Below, one piece after another: positions 12,314 through 24,506 of a stretch of DNA of 64,000 nucleotides. The notes under the pieces are model-generated. The model was not told the origin of the DNA, did not search any database, and worked only from the letters and a program-made list of their open reading frames with translations. Numbering within the stretch: position 1 is the first letter of the stretch; each line of letters begins with the position of its first letter. Location of the stretch: contig BQMF02000014.1 in NCBI GenBank assembly GCA_027922465.2, positions 930,001-994,000 of the forward strand. Direction: 5' to 3'. The translations under genes were made by a program, and so were the position numbers. This DNA comes from Turritopsis dohrnii (lineage: Eukaryota; Cnidaria; Hydrozoa; Anthoathecata; Oceaniidae).

Positions 12314-15300
12314 AATGTTTCCGTTATCAGATTAAACGACTATCCAGGGAAGCATACTCAACCAAATTCTTTCAAGTTATGTGTCTCAAGCCTGTGTAGA
12401 AATATTATACGTATATAATTGGTTTTCTGAACTTCTTATTGCATTAACGACATCACGTTTGTAGTCGCAGTTTTTGTAATTTACTCTCTGAATTAACATA
12501 ACTGGTTGAACTGGATGTTCTCCATATAAAAAGGGTTTCCTTTATGGCTGCACATCATGTGCTTTCAGTTCAGTTGGGCTATATATTATATCAGGATGTA
12601 AAATAAAAGTAAATCTTCAACCTGGCTTTTAATAATGAATTTTTGCCGTTGCACTGAAGTCACAGCTTCAATGATTCACTGCTCCAAGCTTTTAATAACC
12701 AGTCACCAGTCATCAGAGACTGGTGAGTGCAATTTCAGACTGGTGAATTATCCGAGGACTAATTGATTGAGATTCTCGTTTTCATGGTAAGTAGTTCCCA
12801 TAGAATCTTATTTATCCGTTCACTTATTTCACTTTACTGAATAGCAATAATAACAACAAAAAAAACACCAAAGGCTTATGTGAAGTAAAGTAAACGTAAA
12901 AGATACCTCTAAAAGAATGGAAAATGTCCAAATCAGATATCTTGTACAAGTAAATATCCATGTTTTTTCCAAAGGCAAAGTACTCTCCTGATGGGTGAAC
13001 AGCTCCACTAACACTGTTCCCCCAGCATTTTTCATTGACGAGATTAGCGGATCTCACCAGGTTATGGGTATTCGTTTCCCATACACGAATGAAATTTTTC
13101 GACAATGTTATGTATTTATCACCTGCTGGCAGAAACTGGCACAAATCAAACTGCAAAAGAAATTAACATTAATTCATATGGTGTTACCAATTCAAACATG
13201 TTTCAGCAGTTGTAAACACAACTTACACTTTCCGAGTAATCTTTGTCTTTGCCTTCTTGCAGCGGTGGCAAATTCCATAAAATCAACTTTCCAACTCTGT
13301 CAGTAGTTAAAATCTGGTTACCACCTGCAAAAACACGGTTGTAGAAATTAGGATATTTCATAATGTCTGCGAGATGATAAAAGAGAATGAAAAGAATTTG
13401 TAAGTACCTGGTACGAGTGATATCGATGTTATACAATCATGATGACCTTTGAGTTTTTCTTGAAGGATTCCTTTCAAAGTGTACACTCTCAAACTGCTAT
13501 TAGAATCTTCAGTCGATAGGATACGAATTCCCTGAGCATCATACTGTACACACAAAATTCCAAAATACCCTTCAGATAGATATGGATCGATAAATGAATG
13601 CAATAACTCTCGATTTATGATTGACCATTGCCTGATATTTGAATCTCTTGATCCTGACAAAAGAATATCCTTATTTGGATGTGCGCATAGACTGTAAACA
13701 CATTCACCACCGCCCACGAGAGTGAATTGAAGATCTCCTTCCAAATTCCAAGCTTTTATAAGCCCTTTATGGCCAGAGAATATCAGCTTTGTATTTTTAT
13801 GATAACAAAAGCAAAACCCCGTTGATTCTGTACTCCATTTCCTAGGAAAGCATTTCTCGTCAACGTTGTACAAGGGTATTTGTGAATGTTTCTCGAATTC
13901 CCATTCTATTGTGTGTTCCGTAGTACCAGTTCCACATAACAGCCAATCATCTGTCAGTTCAAGCCACACAACGCAACCATCTAAGTGATCTTCTGTCTTT
14001 GAAATCAGGGTTCCTGTGCTAACATCCCAGAGAGAAACACAACCTTTCATTTCTCCGATCCAGAGATTTTCAAAACTTGGAGATAATGCTAAAGAGTAGC
14101 TTCTAACTTTCATCTCCTGTAAAACTTCACCACTGCTCTGATCAAATATCACGGTTTTCTCGCGGGTAACAGCGCAGCAAACATTACTTGCCGGCGTGCT
14201 TGCAACACCTCTCGCTCGATGGGAAGCAGATTCGATTTCACACGAATACTTTGCAACCACTGGATCTATTTCATTCGGATTATTTACCCATCTGAATGGA
14301 AAGTCAGTGCTCCAATCAGGTGCTAGTAATCGCTCTGTGTCCACTCTCTTGCTATATTGTAACAAAATTCAGGAAACTCATTAATTGCAGAAGCATAAAC
14401 CTGGGTAAACCGAGTCCATTCTCTCAATGCCATAATCTCCTCGTCGACATAACTCTTTTCAATGGCATCCATATATTCTTGGTTCAAAAGGTGTGTTTGA
14501 TTCCTTGTGACGCGCTCCCTCACAAAATATAAATTGCGAAGTGTAAGGTGCAGAGAAGATAACGATGCTTTTGGTGGAACTGATCGCAACTGATGATAGA
14601 CAATCTGTTGTAGTGCATGCTCGTAGTAAGCAGATGGATCTTTGCTAGGCTTTAACTGGATCTGCTCCTCTATCACATCATAGTAAAACTTGAACAACCA
14701 CTCGTGGAATTGTCTTACAACCCTCTCTGTATCCATGTACTTTTTCTTGACAGTTTTTTTGAGTTGATCATGGAAAAAGCGCAAATATCCACCTCCACCA
14801 GATGATAAAAAGCTTTTAAGAGAATCATACAATCGACTGAATGATGACTGGTAAAGGAGTCCATCGGGACCTTTTAACTCATTTTCTTTAAATTGCAATA
14901 GATCATTGATTTCATTTTGTAGCAAACCTTCTCTTGACACATAAAAGAATCCAGCAATATCTTCAACAATTTCTTTTCCATATTCCTCACTCCATTCATC
15001 AAGCAAAAATGAGAAAAGATCTTGTACATTTGTTGGGAGTTTTTGTATATATCCGGAAACTTTCTCGAAAATGCCAAATTTTCGTAGCGCTTCACATGCT
15101 GCTGTGATGTAGAGTGGTGATTTATTCTTTGATATAAGAAGTTCCATCTGATTGCCTAGTATTCGATCATCTGTGACTGTTAACTTCTTATTAAATCTGC
15201 CTAATGTTGCGGTAACAATTTCCTGAAGGTCTTCATCACACATTTCCTTTAATGGAACATAAACAGCATTTTGTGATACTTTGCAGGCATTCTCAAATGT

Positions 15301-16776
15301 CCCGTTCTCCTTGTTTAAGATGGTAATCACAAACCGAACATTTTTTGGGCATGACTTACGTGGCAACCACCACATTGTCCAAGCTTGTAACGACTCATGC
15401 ATCTGATTAACTGCGTCTACGATCACAACAAACTGCTTATCGGGATACTTATATGCAGTCTCCTCCAGAAATTTCTGATGTTGTCTTTTCAATTCATAGG
15501 CTGAAGCTGAACATGTTAATGGCAGATCAACCTCACCAAGATCTTTACGATAATGCCGTAAATTGAGTTGAAGTCGACGTAGCATTTTTTCCAATATGTT
15601 GGATCCAGGACAAGAATCTACGACGTGTGTAAATACAAAATCTCCATTCTTTGGCATTTCTGTCAAGCAAACTTGCGAAATTGCAGACAGCAATCCAGAT
15701 TTTCCGCAACCTGGCTCTCCATGAATGATCATGACGTTTTGGTTACTTTCAGACGACTTTTTAGCGCAATAATTTAACCCAGTTTCCAGCAACTGCGCCC
15801 TTCCAACAAACACGGACGCTTTGTCTTGAATGTTAACTTCATGCTGTATGTTATCCAATTTACATTGAGGTACTTTGTCGCTGTCAGCTCTTTGAAAGTT
15901 CATCTGAATTGCGTGCAAAAGATCTTCTTCCACTTTGTCTTGAAACTTTTGAAGGCCGTCTACGTAAGCAACTCCAAAGCTTTTAGCGTTTTCTCTTTCG
16001 TAAGTGTAACGAGCTCTCCCTTGGTTGTAACGTGATTGATATTGTGAATACTTAGCGTAGGATAAGTTCTTCAATGTCTGATTTAATTCATTTTGATCTG
16101 ATTTGTACATGTCAGCATTCTCCGTCTTTTCATACTGAAACCGTACGTTGCAATCAAGTTCGGCGTTTGGTCCTACATACTCAAATTCGAGTAGCCATTT
16201 TAAATTTTCTTCGATGTTTTCTGGATTCTCAAGAACTCTTTCATAGAAGAAAACAGTGGGAGAAGGTGGTAACTCTTTTGGAACTTGTACAGCATGCATG
16301 CATTCTAGAGAAGTAATACTGACATTGTCATTCAACTTATCAATCCAAGAATAATATTCCGGATTTTCAAATCCATGGCTTGGCATCAGCTCGTTCTGAA
16401 CCCAACCATACCGCTCAGTTCGCAAACCAACAAACCACGGCGTTTCTGTTGCTGATCGTCTACATTTGTCGATTTGATTCAAGCACGTCTTCTGGATTGC
16501 TTTGCAGTCTTTGGTTTCCTCAGCAAGAACACCCCAACGCAAATCTACTGGCACTACGCGAATTAAACGCTCTGCTAACTTCCGATTAACGTTAGGAATT
16601 ACGTGTTTGATCAGGATATCCCTTTCGGCATGAGTATCGACAAACGTAGACGAAATAAAGAGACGGATTTCAGTCCATATACCAAGTTTTTGTACCTCCA
16701 GCTTTCTAACAGTCACAGGTATAGGATCAAGAAGCCAGCTAGGAAAATTCCTGCTGTTACTTTTTCCATGAGCATC

Positions 16777-17464
16777 CTATAAATGTTATCAGTGGTATTG
16801 GAAATAGTGTGGCATTTGTTATTAACAATTTTTTTCTTAAACCCACTTCTATATATTAATAGCCGATTCTCTGTCTGTCTGTCTGTCTGTCTGTTTGTTT
16901 GTTTGTTTGTAAGTCACGCAAAATGGTAGATTGAGTTGTGAGCGAAATTATTTTTTTTTTGTGTGCGACGTGAGTTCGAAGCAAATACATTGCAACCCCA
17001 ATCGAACGTGACTTTTTTTGGCTGATGAACTAATAGGAATAGCGTTTTGTTTTAATTATTACTGTTAGTTTTATATTCCAGGTTGACTTGGCTTTGAAAA
17101 CAGTACATCAACTAAATACAAAGAAACTAACTGATTAAACAGTTTGGACAAAAAGCAGCAGTGGCAGAACGTGGCAGCATGTTCGGTTTGTCACTAACTT
17201 TTGCCTGACTGTCTGAGACGGGTGAACTTTCTTTTTGAGCAATCAAAATGTTTAAAAACCGATAGGTAAAAAAAGAGTATCATAAAACAAAATGTTTTTT
17301 TTTTTTGCTTTTGTCGTAATAGTTGTCTTAATTCAATTTCCGCGCTTTTAAGCGTAGGAAATTGTTTGGTTTACACATTCTATCTATCTATCTATGTAAC
17401 ACTTTTTTGCTGTTTTCGGAAAGTCCGTTCGGATTTCGGATTGTTTGTTTATTCAGAATAGTTA
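16777..17464. other. Non-coding stretch upstream of the NACHT/WD exon
   Basis: Upstream exons of the NACHT/WD gene are expected on the minus strand somewhere beyond 16778, but none is recognisable here. The stretch holds a (GTCT)n(GTTT)n microsatellite at about 16873-16911 and a short CTAT run near 17380. Confidence 0.5.
16873..16911. repeat. (GTCT)n(GTTT)n microsatellite
   Basis: About five GTCT units turning into four GTTT units. No other function visible. Confidence 0.85.
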
Positions 17465-18632
17465 ATGACTGACCTATGCTAGGAAAACTTAGGACATGTT
17501 TGACTAAAATTGGGAAATTTAGACAAGGTGCTGATTTCAAATTTGACAGTCATTTTGTCAGAATTGACTAAAATTGGACAATTTGGGCCAAATTTGGACC
17601 AAATATCGAAAGTTCTTCAAATTTCATGAAATTTTGCATGGATTACATTTGAAAGGTGCTGATTTCAATTCTGGCAATCATTTTGTCAGATTTGACTAAA
17701 ATTGGACAATTTGGGCCAAATTTGGACCAAATTTCGAAAGTTCTTCAAATTTCATGAAATTTTGCATGGATTACAATTAAAAGGTGCTGATTTCAAATTT
17801 GGCAGTCATTTTGTCAGATTTGACTAAAATTGGACAATTTGGGCCAAATTTGGACCAAATTTCGAAAGTTCTTCAAATTTCATGAAATTTTGCATGGATT
17901 ACATTTGAAAGGTGCTGATTTCAAATTCGACAGTCATTTTGTCAGATTTGACTAAAATTGGACAATTGGGGCCAAATTTGGACCAAATTTCGAAAGTTCT
18001 TCAAATTTCATGAAATTTTGCATGTATTACAATTGAAAGGTGCTGATTTCAAATTCGACAGTCATTTTGTCAGAATTGACTAAAATTGGACAATTGGGGC
18101 CAAATTTGGACCAAATTTCGAAAGTTCTTCAAATTTCATGAAATTTTGCATGGATTACAATTGAAAGGTGCTGATTTCAAATTTGACAGTCATTTTGTCA
18201 GAATTGACTAAAATTGGACAATTGGGGCCAAATTTGGACCAAATTTCGAAAGTTCTTCAAATTTCATGAAATTTTGCATGGATTACATTTGAAAGGTGCT
18301 GATTTCAAATTCGACAGTCATTTTGTCAGATTTGACTAAAATTGGACAATTGGGGCCAAATTTGGACCAAATTTCGAAAGTTCTTCAAATTTCATGAAAT
18401 TTTGCATGTATTACAATTGAAAGGTGCTGATTTCAAATTTGACAGTCATTTTCTAAAATTGGACAATTTGGGCCAAATTTGGACCAAATTTTGAAAAATC
18501 TTCAATTTTCATGAAATTTTGCATGTATTACAATTGAAAGGTGCTGATTTCAAATTTGACAGTCATTTTCTAAAATTGGACAATTTGGGCCAAATTTGGA
18601 CCAAATTTTGAAAAATCTTCAATTTTCATGAA
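17465..18632. repeat. 128-bp tandem satellite, about nine copies
   Basis: The landmark AAGGTGCTGATTTCAAAT recurs near 17526, 17653, 17782, 17909, 18037, 18165, 18293, 18421 and 18538, giving a 128-bp period. The last two units are shorter by about 12 bases because a GTCAGATTTGA segment is missing. Units differ by a few bases each. Each unit contains TTTCATGAAATTTTGCATG. No ORF spans the array. Confidence 0.9.
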
Positions 18633-19378
18633 TAAACATCATGCACAAGGTATTGGTGAACTGTTTTTCTGGCCCCGAAACATCATAGTGAATTGCAAAG
18701 CTGTCAAGATTAAGTTAAATAAAAAAGAAGGGAGTAATTTGATGAATTCCAGACTGTATCAAATTATTAGTCAGTGTATAAGTCATTCAGATATCTTGAA
18801 AATTAGCCTGCAATTTTCTCAAGGGCTGATGCGGAAATTGTTCAAGCCTAATGGCTTCTAGTTTCTTTTAATCGATTTCTTTTAATCTATTTTAATCTGA
18901 TCGAACGTTTTTTTTTATTCTCTTTATTCATTTAGCACGTGCATTTTTTCTCTCCTCCCGTGTGAACATTTTAAGAAGAGAAACCATTTTCGACCTGTTT
19001 GATAGCACCCATGTTTGAGCGCGTAACGTTTTTAAAACAAAAGCTAATAAAAAGTGGAAGTTCTTCTTCCTACGTTTTGAGTGTATTGTTGTACTGATCA
19101 ACGATTGGTTTTAAAAAATAAATAAGTCACACATAATGAAAAACCTGAAAAATAGTTAATGTAACATTGATGTAACACTGACTGCACACCAGAGGTTGTG
19201 ACTTCGAATCTTTTCCAAGTTGTATGAGCCGTTTATAAAGTAATTTGCCGTTTATTGATACAGTGATACACAGAGCAGGTGGATATGGGCGGCGAGCGAT
19301 GCCGCCTTGGCGGCTAGTTTATTAGTATTATCTGAATATATATTTTGGACGACACTTTTACAGATGCAAAACTGTAGT
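18633..19378. other. Non-coding stretch
   Basis: AT-rich, with one 77-codon open frame (18628-18861) that starts inside the satellite and has no recognisable features; I treat it as chance. Nothing else supported. Confidence 0.4.
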
Positions 19379-19495
19379 TACCGTATTTTCTCTAATAAAC
19401 GCCCGGGCGCTTATAATTTTTTTTTCGGAAGTTAGAGGGGCGCTTATTAGAAAGGGGCGCTAATTGGAAAGGGGCGTTTATAAAACATTTTTAAA
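19379..19495. mobile_element. TACCGTATTTTCTCTAATAA-type element end
   Basis: Begins TACCGTATTTTCTCTAATAA followed by AACGCCCGGGCGC, the same terminal motif that bounds the complete element at 58601-59573. A poorly conserved inverted counterpart may lie at about 25640-25700 (CAACCCGGGCGCTACATCGA), which would make a ~6.3-kb composite; that pairing is uncertain. Confidence 0.45.
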
Positions 19496-20070
19496 GTGGT
19501 CACGCTAGCTGTGAACGAGGCATTGCTTATTATCATAAAAGAATGAAAACAACTGTTTTTTTAATGGCAACAAAATAAGATTTTGTACTTATAACTTACA
19601 TTTAGACAGTAATCGACAACAAAAAAAATAATTGAAGTGACATTCTGACACGTAACAATGAGTACTTTTGCCAAACATTGTGCAAACATAATACGAACAA
19701 GGACAAAAATTTACAGCAGTCCATTGCAATCACCTATGAAAAAAGTCTTCCTGTTTGAAAATACACTTTTACATTAAAGGTAAAAAGAAAATTTTCTTTC
19801 TTACTAAACCAGTTGATACCTTCACCTCTGCTTATGTTACGCCTTTTTTCTGTCATATCTCAAAATTCAAAAGAACAAAAAGTTGAAGTTTACCTTTGTA
19901 GCGTTCATTTTCAGTCCATGAAGCATCGATCCGTCAATGATGTTTGTTTGTTATTTTAACATAGAGAAACGGAAAAATCAATTAATCAAATTAAAATAAC
20001 AACACGCAATTCAAATCTCCGTCGCAGAGAGAAAAACAAAAACGTACAATGAAATACATTAAATTTAGTA

Positions 20071-20213
20071 CAGTGGACTCTCCATAATTCAAACTAAATC
20101 AGTGGGTCCCTTCAAGGTAAAACCTAACAATATCAGTCTTTATAATTCGAACTCTCCATAATTCGAACGATTTTGTTTTCCCATTCGAGGTTCAAATTAG
20201 AGAGAGTTTACTG
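20071..20213. mobile_element. pogo/Tigger-type MITE
   Basis: Flanked by TA. Ends CAGTGGACTCTCCATAATTC and the complement of GAGAGAGTTTACTG. The CAGT..ACTCTC..TAATTCGAA pattern is typical of pogo/Tigger ends. 143 bp, no coding capacity. Confidence 0.65.
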
Positions 20214-20692
20214 TATGTTGCGAAATGTTACACGATGCCAAATAATTCTTCACCTTTCTTTCGTAGAGACGTTCATTTAAATGATAAAAAGTGAAAGTGT
20301 TTTAAATAGAAAACTTAAATCCTTAATAAATTCGTGTCCGAGGATAATCCTGAAGAACTCAAAATATCAGGAAATAAACCTGTCCTAAATTACTTTTGAA
20401 AGACGGTAGTATTTCCTAATCGCCTCGTGTGTATAGTTTTAAATGCTCCAACTATTAACAGACAGGAAAACAAGAAAGAGATAACAACAAATACGATTGT
20501 TCAGACTTCGGACCAGTGGAAGCGTTCACAGGTAAACAATGATGGAAAAATATATAAGATCCCCGAGCACATGCTACAATGACTTAAACAGCTCACAATG
20601 ACCTGCAGACCTGATCGCCAATGACCAAAATAATAGCATTTCTTCCCTATACAATGATAAACAAATTGCCCTCAGTTAGCTTGAAGCACTTA

Positions 20693-21231
20693 CCTTATCG
20701 GGGATAATTTCGTCGGGGAAAATTTACGTCGGGGAAAATTTACGTCGGGGATAATTTCGTCGGGGAAAATTTACGTCGGGGATAATTTCGTCGGGGAAAA
20801 TTTACGTCGGGGATAATTTCGTCGGGGAAAATTTACGTCGGGGAAAATTTACGTCGGGGATAATTTCGTCGGGGAAAATTTACGTCGGGGAAAATTTACG
20901 TCGGGGATAATTTCGTCGGGGAAAATTTACGTCGGGGATAATTTCGTCGGGGAAAATTTACGTCGGGGAAAATTTACGTCGGGGATAATTTCGTCGGGGA
21001 AAATTTACGTCGGGGATAATTTCGTCGGGGAAAATTTACGTCGGGGATAATTTCGTCGGGGAAAATTTACGTCGGGGAAAATTTTTTGTCGGGGAAAATT
21101 TCGTCATTTTGTAAAATTTTACTAATACTTTCTCATAAATTTCACTTTTTTAAAACTTTTCGTCGGGGAAAATTTTCGTCACGAAGCAAATATTTCGTCA
21201 CTTTTCCTCGACGAACTTATCCCCGATGAGG
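20693..21231. mobile_element. TA-flanked MITE with an internal TCGGGG minisatellite
   Basis: Ends CCTTATCGGGGATAATTTCG (after TA) and, inverted, CCTCATCGGGGATAAGTTCG (before TA). The interior 20702-21105 is a tandem array of two alternating ~15-16-base units, GTCGGGGATAATTTC and GTCGGGGAAAATTTAC, both clearly derived from the terminal repeat. A solo terminal repeat occurs at 42388-42411. Confidence 0.75.
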
Positions 21232-21509
21232 TATTTCAATTGCAGGGTGATCGTTTCAATCAGTTGGTTTTATCAGCTCTGACAAATCCGGATCACTCAT
21301 AAGAACCATAAGAAAGATATTGGCAAAGAACTCAATACAAGTTAGTAGAGTCAAAATAAATACTCATTTATTTAAAATTTAAAAACATAAAAATACATGA
21401 CTTTAAGTTTCATGCATATCGCAGTCATCAGATGTGCTTTTTTTTGTACATCTGATATGATGTATATTGAGCCATCACTTTTCGAGATCGTTCCAAAAGG
21501 AGAGCAATA

Positions 21510-21969
21510 CAGGGTACTCTCAGTTATTCAAACTTATTTGAACTTTTAATTTCACTAATTGTTCGAATCTTCTGTTATTCGAACTTTCGCTAATTCGAAC
21601 TAACTTTTCATTTTTCTGGACGATAAAACCCTTTAGTTATTCGAGTTAGTTATTCTAAAATCACGACATGAGAAGTTCAGAACTTAACAGATTACAGCCA
21701 TTGTATTAATGTTAAAAACAAGCATACTGATATTTGCAATAGTTTATCACCCAGTTCTTGTAGAATTGTTATCATTTTACTGGAAACAGTAAATTGGAAC
21801 AATACCATATTTGAAAGCCAAATTTCTAGCTTCTACCCTAGTTCCATCCTATCATTGAATGTAATTCGAAATAGGCCATTTCAAAGTTGATTTTCAGTTA
21901 TTCGAAGTCATGGTTATTCGAAGCAAATCCAAATAACCCTTGGAAGTTCGAATAACCGAAAGTCTACTG
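21510..21969. mobile_element. pogo/Tigger-type MITE, 460 bp
   Basis: TA-flanked, starting CAGGGTACTCTCAGTTATTC and ending in the complement (AATAACCGAAAGTCTACTG). Many internal TTATTCGAA motifs. Non-coding. Confidence 0.6.
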
Positions 21970-22559
21970 TAATATCGTTTCATGTCATGATCCTTGCGAA
22001 ACTACCATCATTGAAAGCATGCTAGAGGCGGAAAAAAAAAAATGAAGAAACACAAGAGTATAGAGAAAGATGAATTGAATTGAATTGAATTGAATTGCGG
22101 TATAACGGTACCATCTTCAATCAATGTTTTCATTTGTTGGGAGGTGAAAATGCCAGCTTAACGAACAAGTAATATGTTTGCTAGGATTTAGCGAAGATTT
22201 TATGAGATTGTCAAAAAGAGCTTTCAGTGTGAAGCGAACCAGATAAGCCTACTCACAAATGTGTAGTTTGTGTAAAGAACGAAGAGAACATAGTGGGGCA
22301 TTTACCGCTTGGAAAACCTGGTAAATGCGCAAAAACAATATTTCATTTTCTCAGAGCTGATAAACTGAGCTCGTATAAAGTGTTGTTGTTACCGGAAAGC
22401 CAGTGAATTTGGGTGATGCTGAAGGCATGCAAGTGTCATGTAAGTTCGCTGGAATCACAAAGTGCATTGATATACTCAAACAACATTTGTAAAGATTGTT
22501 GAATATAGAATATTATAAACTAAATATAATACGAAATATAATACGAAATATAATACGAA

Positions 22560-22760
22560 ATTTCACCTGTTTTTTTCCAGCGGCCAAGCCATCCATCTAA
22601 AGCTTTGAAGTCTGTCATACCCAACTCCTTTGCATACTTTTAATCGCTTTCTCTTTTATCAACGTCCCATCGGTTGGCATGCTCTTACTTTGTTGAGACA
22701 AGAACCACTTAAATACAACATTAGGGATCTTACGAAACTACGACGGCAACGAGAACGACA
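22560..22760 (-). pseudogene. pogo/Tigger transposase, CENP-B-type HTH fragment
   Basis: Minus-strand translation gives VVFKWFLSQQSKSMPTDGT, then LIKEKAIK, and after a one-base frameshift YAKELGMTDFKALDGWLGRW. This is the second helix-turn-helix of CENP-B/Tigger-type DNA-binding domains (pattern ..WF......P..G..I.EKA...A..L....F.A..GWL.RW). It is frameshifted, has stops on both sides and no DDE domain follows, so it is a remnant. Confidence 0.65.
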
Positions 22761-23730
22761 CAAACGAAAGATTTACTTTACTGCAAGATTTGCCTATAGA
22801 ATGAAAGTCCATTTCACACTATACTATTGGGAAGTGTATTTAATTTTACTAATATCTTTATTAAATTTGCACGTTCTGCACACAACGTGAAAAGTAGTGT
22901 TTTGAAGTTGTACTGAAAACGAAGACGTGAGAATAGCAGTACTTCGGATGAATTTTCTGATTCTGTCTCACTAAGTTCAAGAAACAAACTTCGTAACCCA
23001 AGTGTACAATTTCTGCTGTTTTGTGATTCATTGAAGATGAATATCTTGTACGTCGTCGTCTTCGTTGCCGTCGTACTTTCATAACGTCCATATTGCGTTT
23101 TTGCATATTTTGGAATACATGACTTGTAATTTTTAAGTTGCGTCATGAATAACCTCTATTGACAACTACTTTTGTCCAATACAAGGTGTTGCAGGATTCA
23201 CTATTACTTTTATAAATTTTTTCACCAATCCTTCGCATGTTTGCTGCTGCCTTTCATAAACAGTGAGTTTCTTGTAGTGTCAGGGTTAACGTAACTTCGG
23301 ATATTTTTATTTTACTCACTGCAAGAGCTTCTCGATATTTGACTTCAATAAACTTATTACCAAACCATACCTAGCTAATATAAAATCATTAAAACATAGT
23401 ACCCTAACCTCAGGATTCAGTTCAATATCAACGACCATAATCAAAATAGTACCGGTGATATAATGAAGTAAAGTATAAAACATCAGAGCGCTACTTAGAA
23501 AAATTACAAGCCATCCCTGAACAGGGACAATAATTACTAAAAGGCTTTTTTTGTATTGGAAACATAGGGCATTTTAGTATCAAAGTGATTATCATTTGCA
23601 GAGTAATAATGTGCTTCAATAAAGATCATCACTTCAGGAGGAAAAAAAGACATTTGGCCGTTTTTGAGCTGTTGAAGTTGAAAGTTTTGACAAATATGTT
23701 ACAGCTTTTCAACAACTATTTCTTATTATA

Positions 23731-23946
23731 TTATATTATACAAATTTCTGGAAGCAGGACCATGGTACCTTTAACACCAGGTTCAATCTTTAACGACTTG
23801 TCGAAATCGCGTTTTTCGGGAGGCTGTTGTTTCAAAACAGCCTCCTGTGTTGTTGTTGCGCGAACTTCGAGAAGGGAGATGTGTCGTTGCAGGTGAAGGT
23901 TCCACAGGAGTATGTTTTTCTGATTATTCGACATTTTGAAAAACAA
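23731..23946 (-). CDS. Unidentified short open frame, possible exon
   Basis: A 71-codon minus-strand frame with protein-like composition (an internal MSNNQKNILLWNLHLQRH, then a charged stretch). No family recognised. It lies on the same strand and upstream of the NACHT/WD pseudogene, so a 5' exon of that gene is conceivable but unsupported. Equally likely to be chance. Confidence 0.2.
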   Translation of the reverse strand: MFFKMSNNQKNILLWNLHLQRHISLLEVRATTTQEAVLKQQPPEKRDFDKSLKIEPGVKGTMVLLPEICII

Positions 23947-24418
23947 AGTCTGTCGAATTTTACTGTTAAGCTGTCAGCTGTGAAAGGAAAATTTGCTTTA
24001 AAATAGATTTCAAAGCACACAACAACAGGCCCACAATGAACTCATTTTTATGCGTAGAGTCAAAATAGCTTGGTTGTTCATTTGGCATCTTTCACCCTGC
24101 CTTTTTAAGGCCCTCAATTCCAAAAATTCACATGACAAAAGATAAAAAATGTAGAACCAAACGACCTTACCGGCCATTAAAAAACTAACAAAAACTTCCA
24201 TCAATTAAGAAAACTTTCGAAGTTGAGGCTTCTTCAATCACTGTGACGTCATCACTGACTGTTTTAGATGAACTAGACTGGCAAGCTTCTGAATTTGAGG
24301 CTATTTTAGAATATAAAGAACTTTCATTTGCAAAACTGGTTGTTACAAAATGCATAGGACATCACGAAGATAATGTCATGGAGTTAACCAATAGGAATAT
24401 AGCTTGTGGAGATTCATC

Positions 24419-24496
24419 CAACCTCGTTCCCAGGGCTTCTTGCCTTACGGACGACGGCGTATATCAAATAGGCAAGAAGCCCTGAAAACGAGGTTG
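24419..24496. mobile_element. CAACCTCG-type hairpin MITE, complete, 78 bp
   Basis: Left arm CAACCTCGTTCCCAGGGCTT and right arm its near-complement ending CGAGGTTG. Flanks GAGATTCATC (24409-24418) and GAGACTCATC (24497-24506) are a 9-10-base target-site duplication with one mismatch. Confidence 0.8.
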
Positions 24497-24506
24497 GAGA
24501 CTCATC

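Larger units (their letters stand above)
6350..16776 (-). pseudogene. DUF4062-NACHT-WD40 protein (TEP1/NPHP3/NWD-like), disrupted
   Basis: Six exons can be joined with matching phases: 16776-13408, 13324-13227, 13150-12907, 7661-7470, 7112-6937 and 6669-6350. The large exon carries a DUF4062 domain (RLFISSTFVDTHAERD, VDLRWGV), then a P-loop NTPase of NACHT/STAND type (Walker A HGEPGCGKS, Walker B FVVIVDAVNQ), a helical/winged-helix region, and WD40 blades that continue through the later exons. Known relatives are TEP1, NPHP3 and NWD1-like STAND proteins, which use WD repeats as sensors or scaffolds. Three lesions are visible: a frameshift near 14325-14345 between two long open frames, a one-base loss in an A run at 7597-7602, and an in-frame TGA at 6593-6595 where a WD blade expects Trp (GHKA then stop). 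All splice sites remain intact. The open frame extends upstream of the first Met (16716) to an acceptor at 16777-16778, so 5' exons are missing from this model. Sequencing error could explain the two frameshifts but hardly the substitution. Confidence 0.8.

Noticed and set aside
17465..18632. CRISPR-like array
   Set aside because: Units are contiguous without unique spacers, 128 bp long, in eukaryotic DNA. The same applies to the 28-bp and TCGGGG arrays.
24243..24485. 80-codon plus-strand ORF
   Set aside because: Its last ~25 codons are the hairpin MITE 24419-24496 and the rest has no recognisable feature or splice context that I trust.
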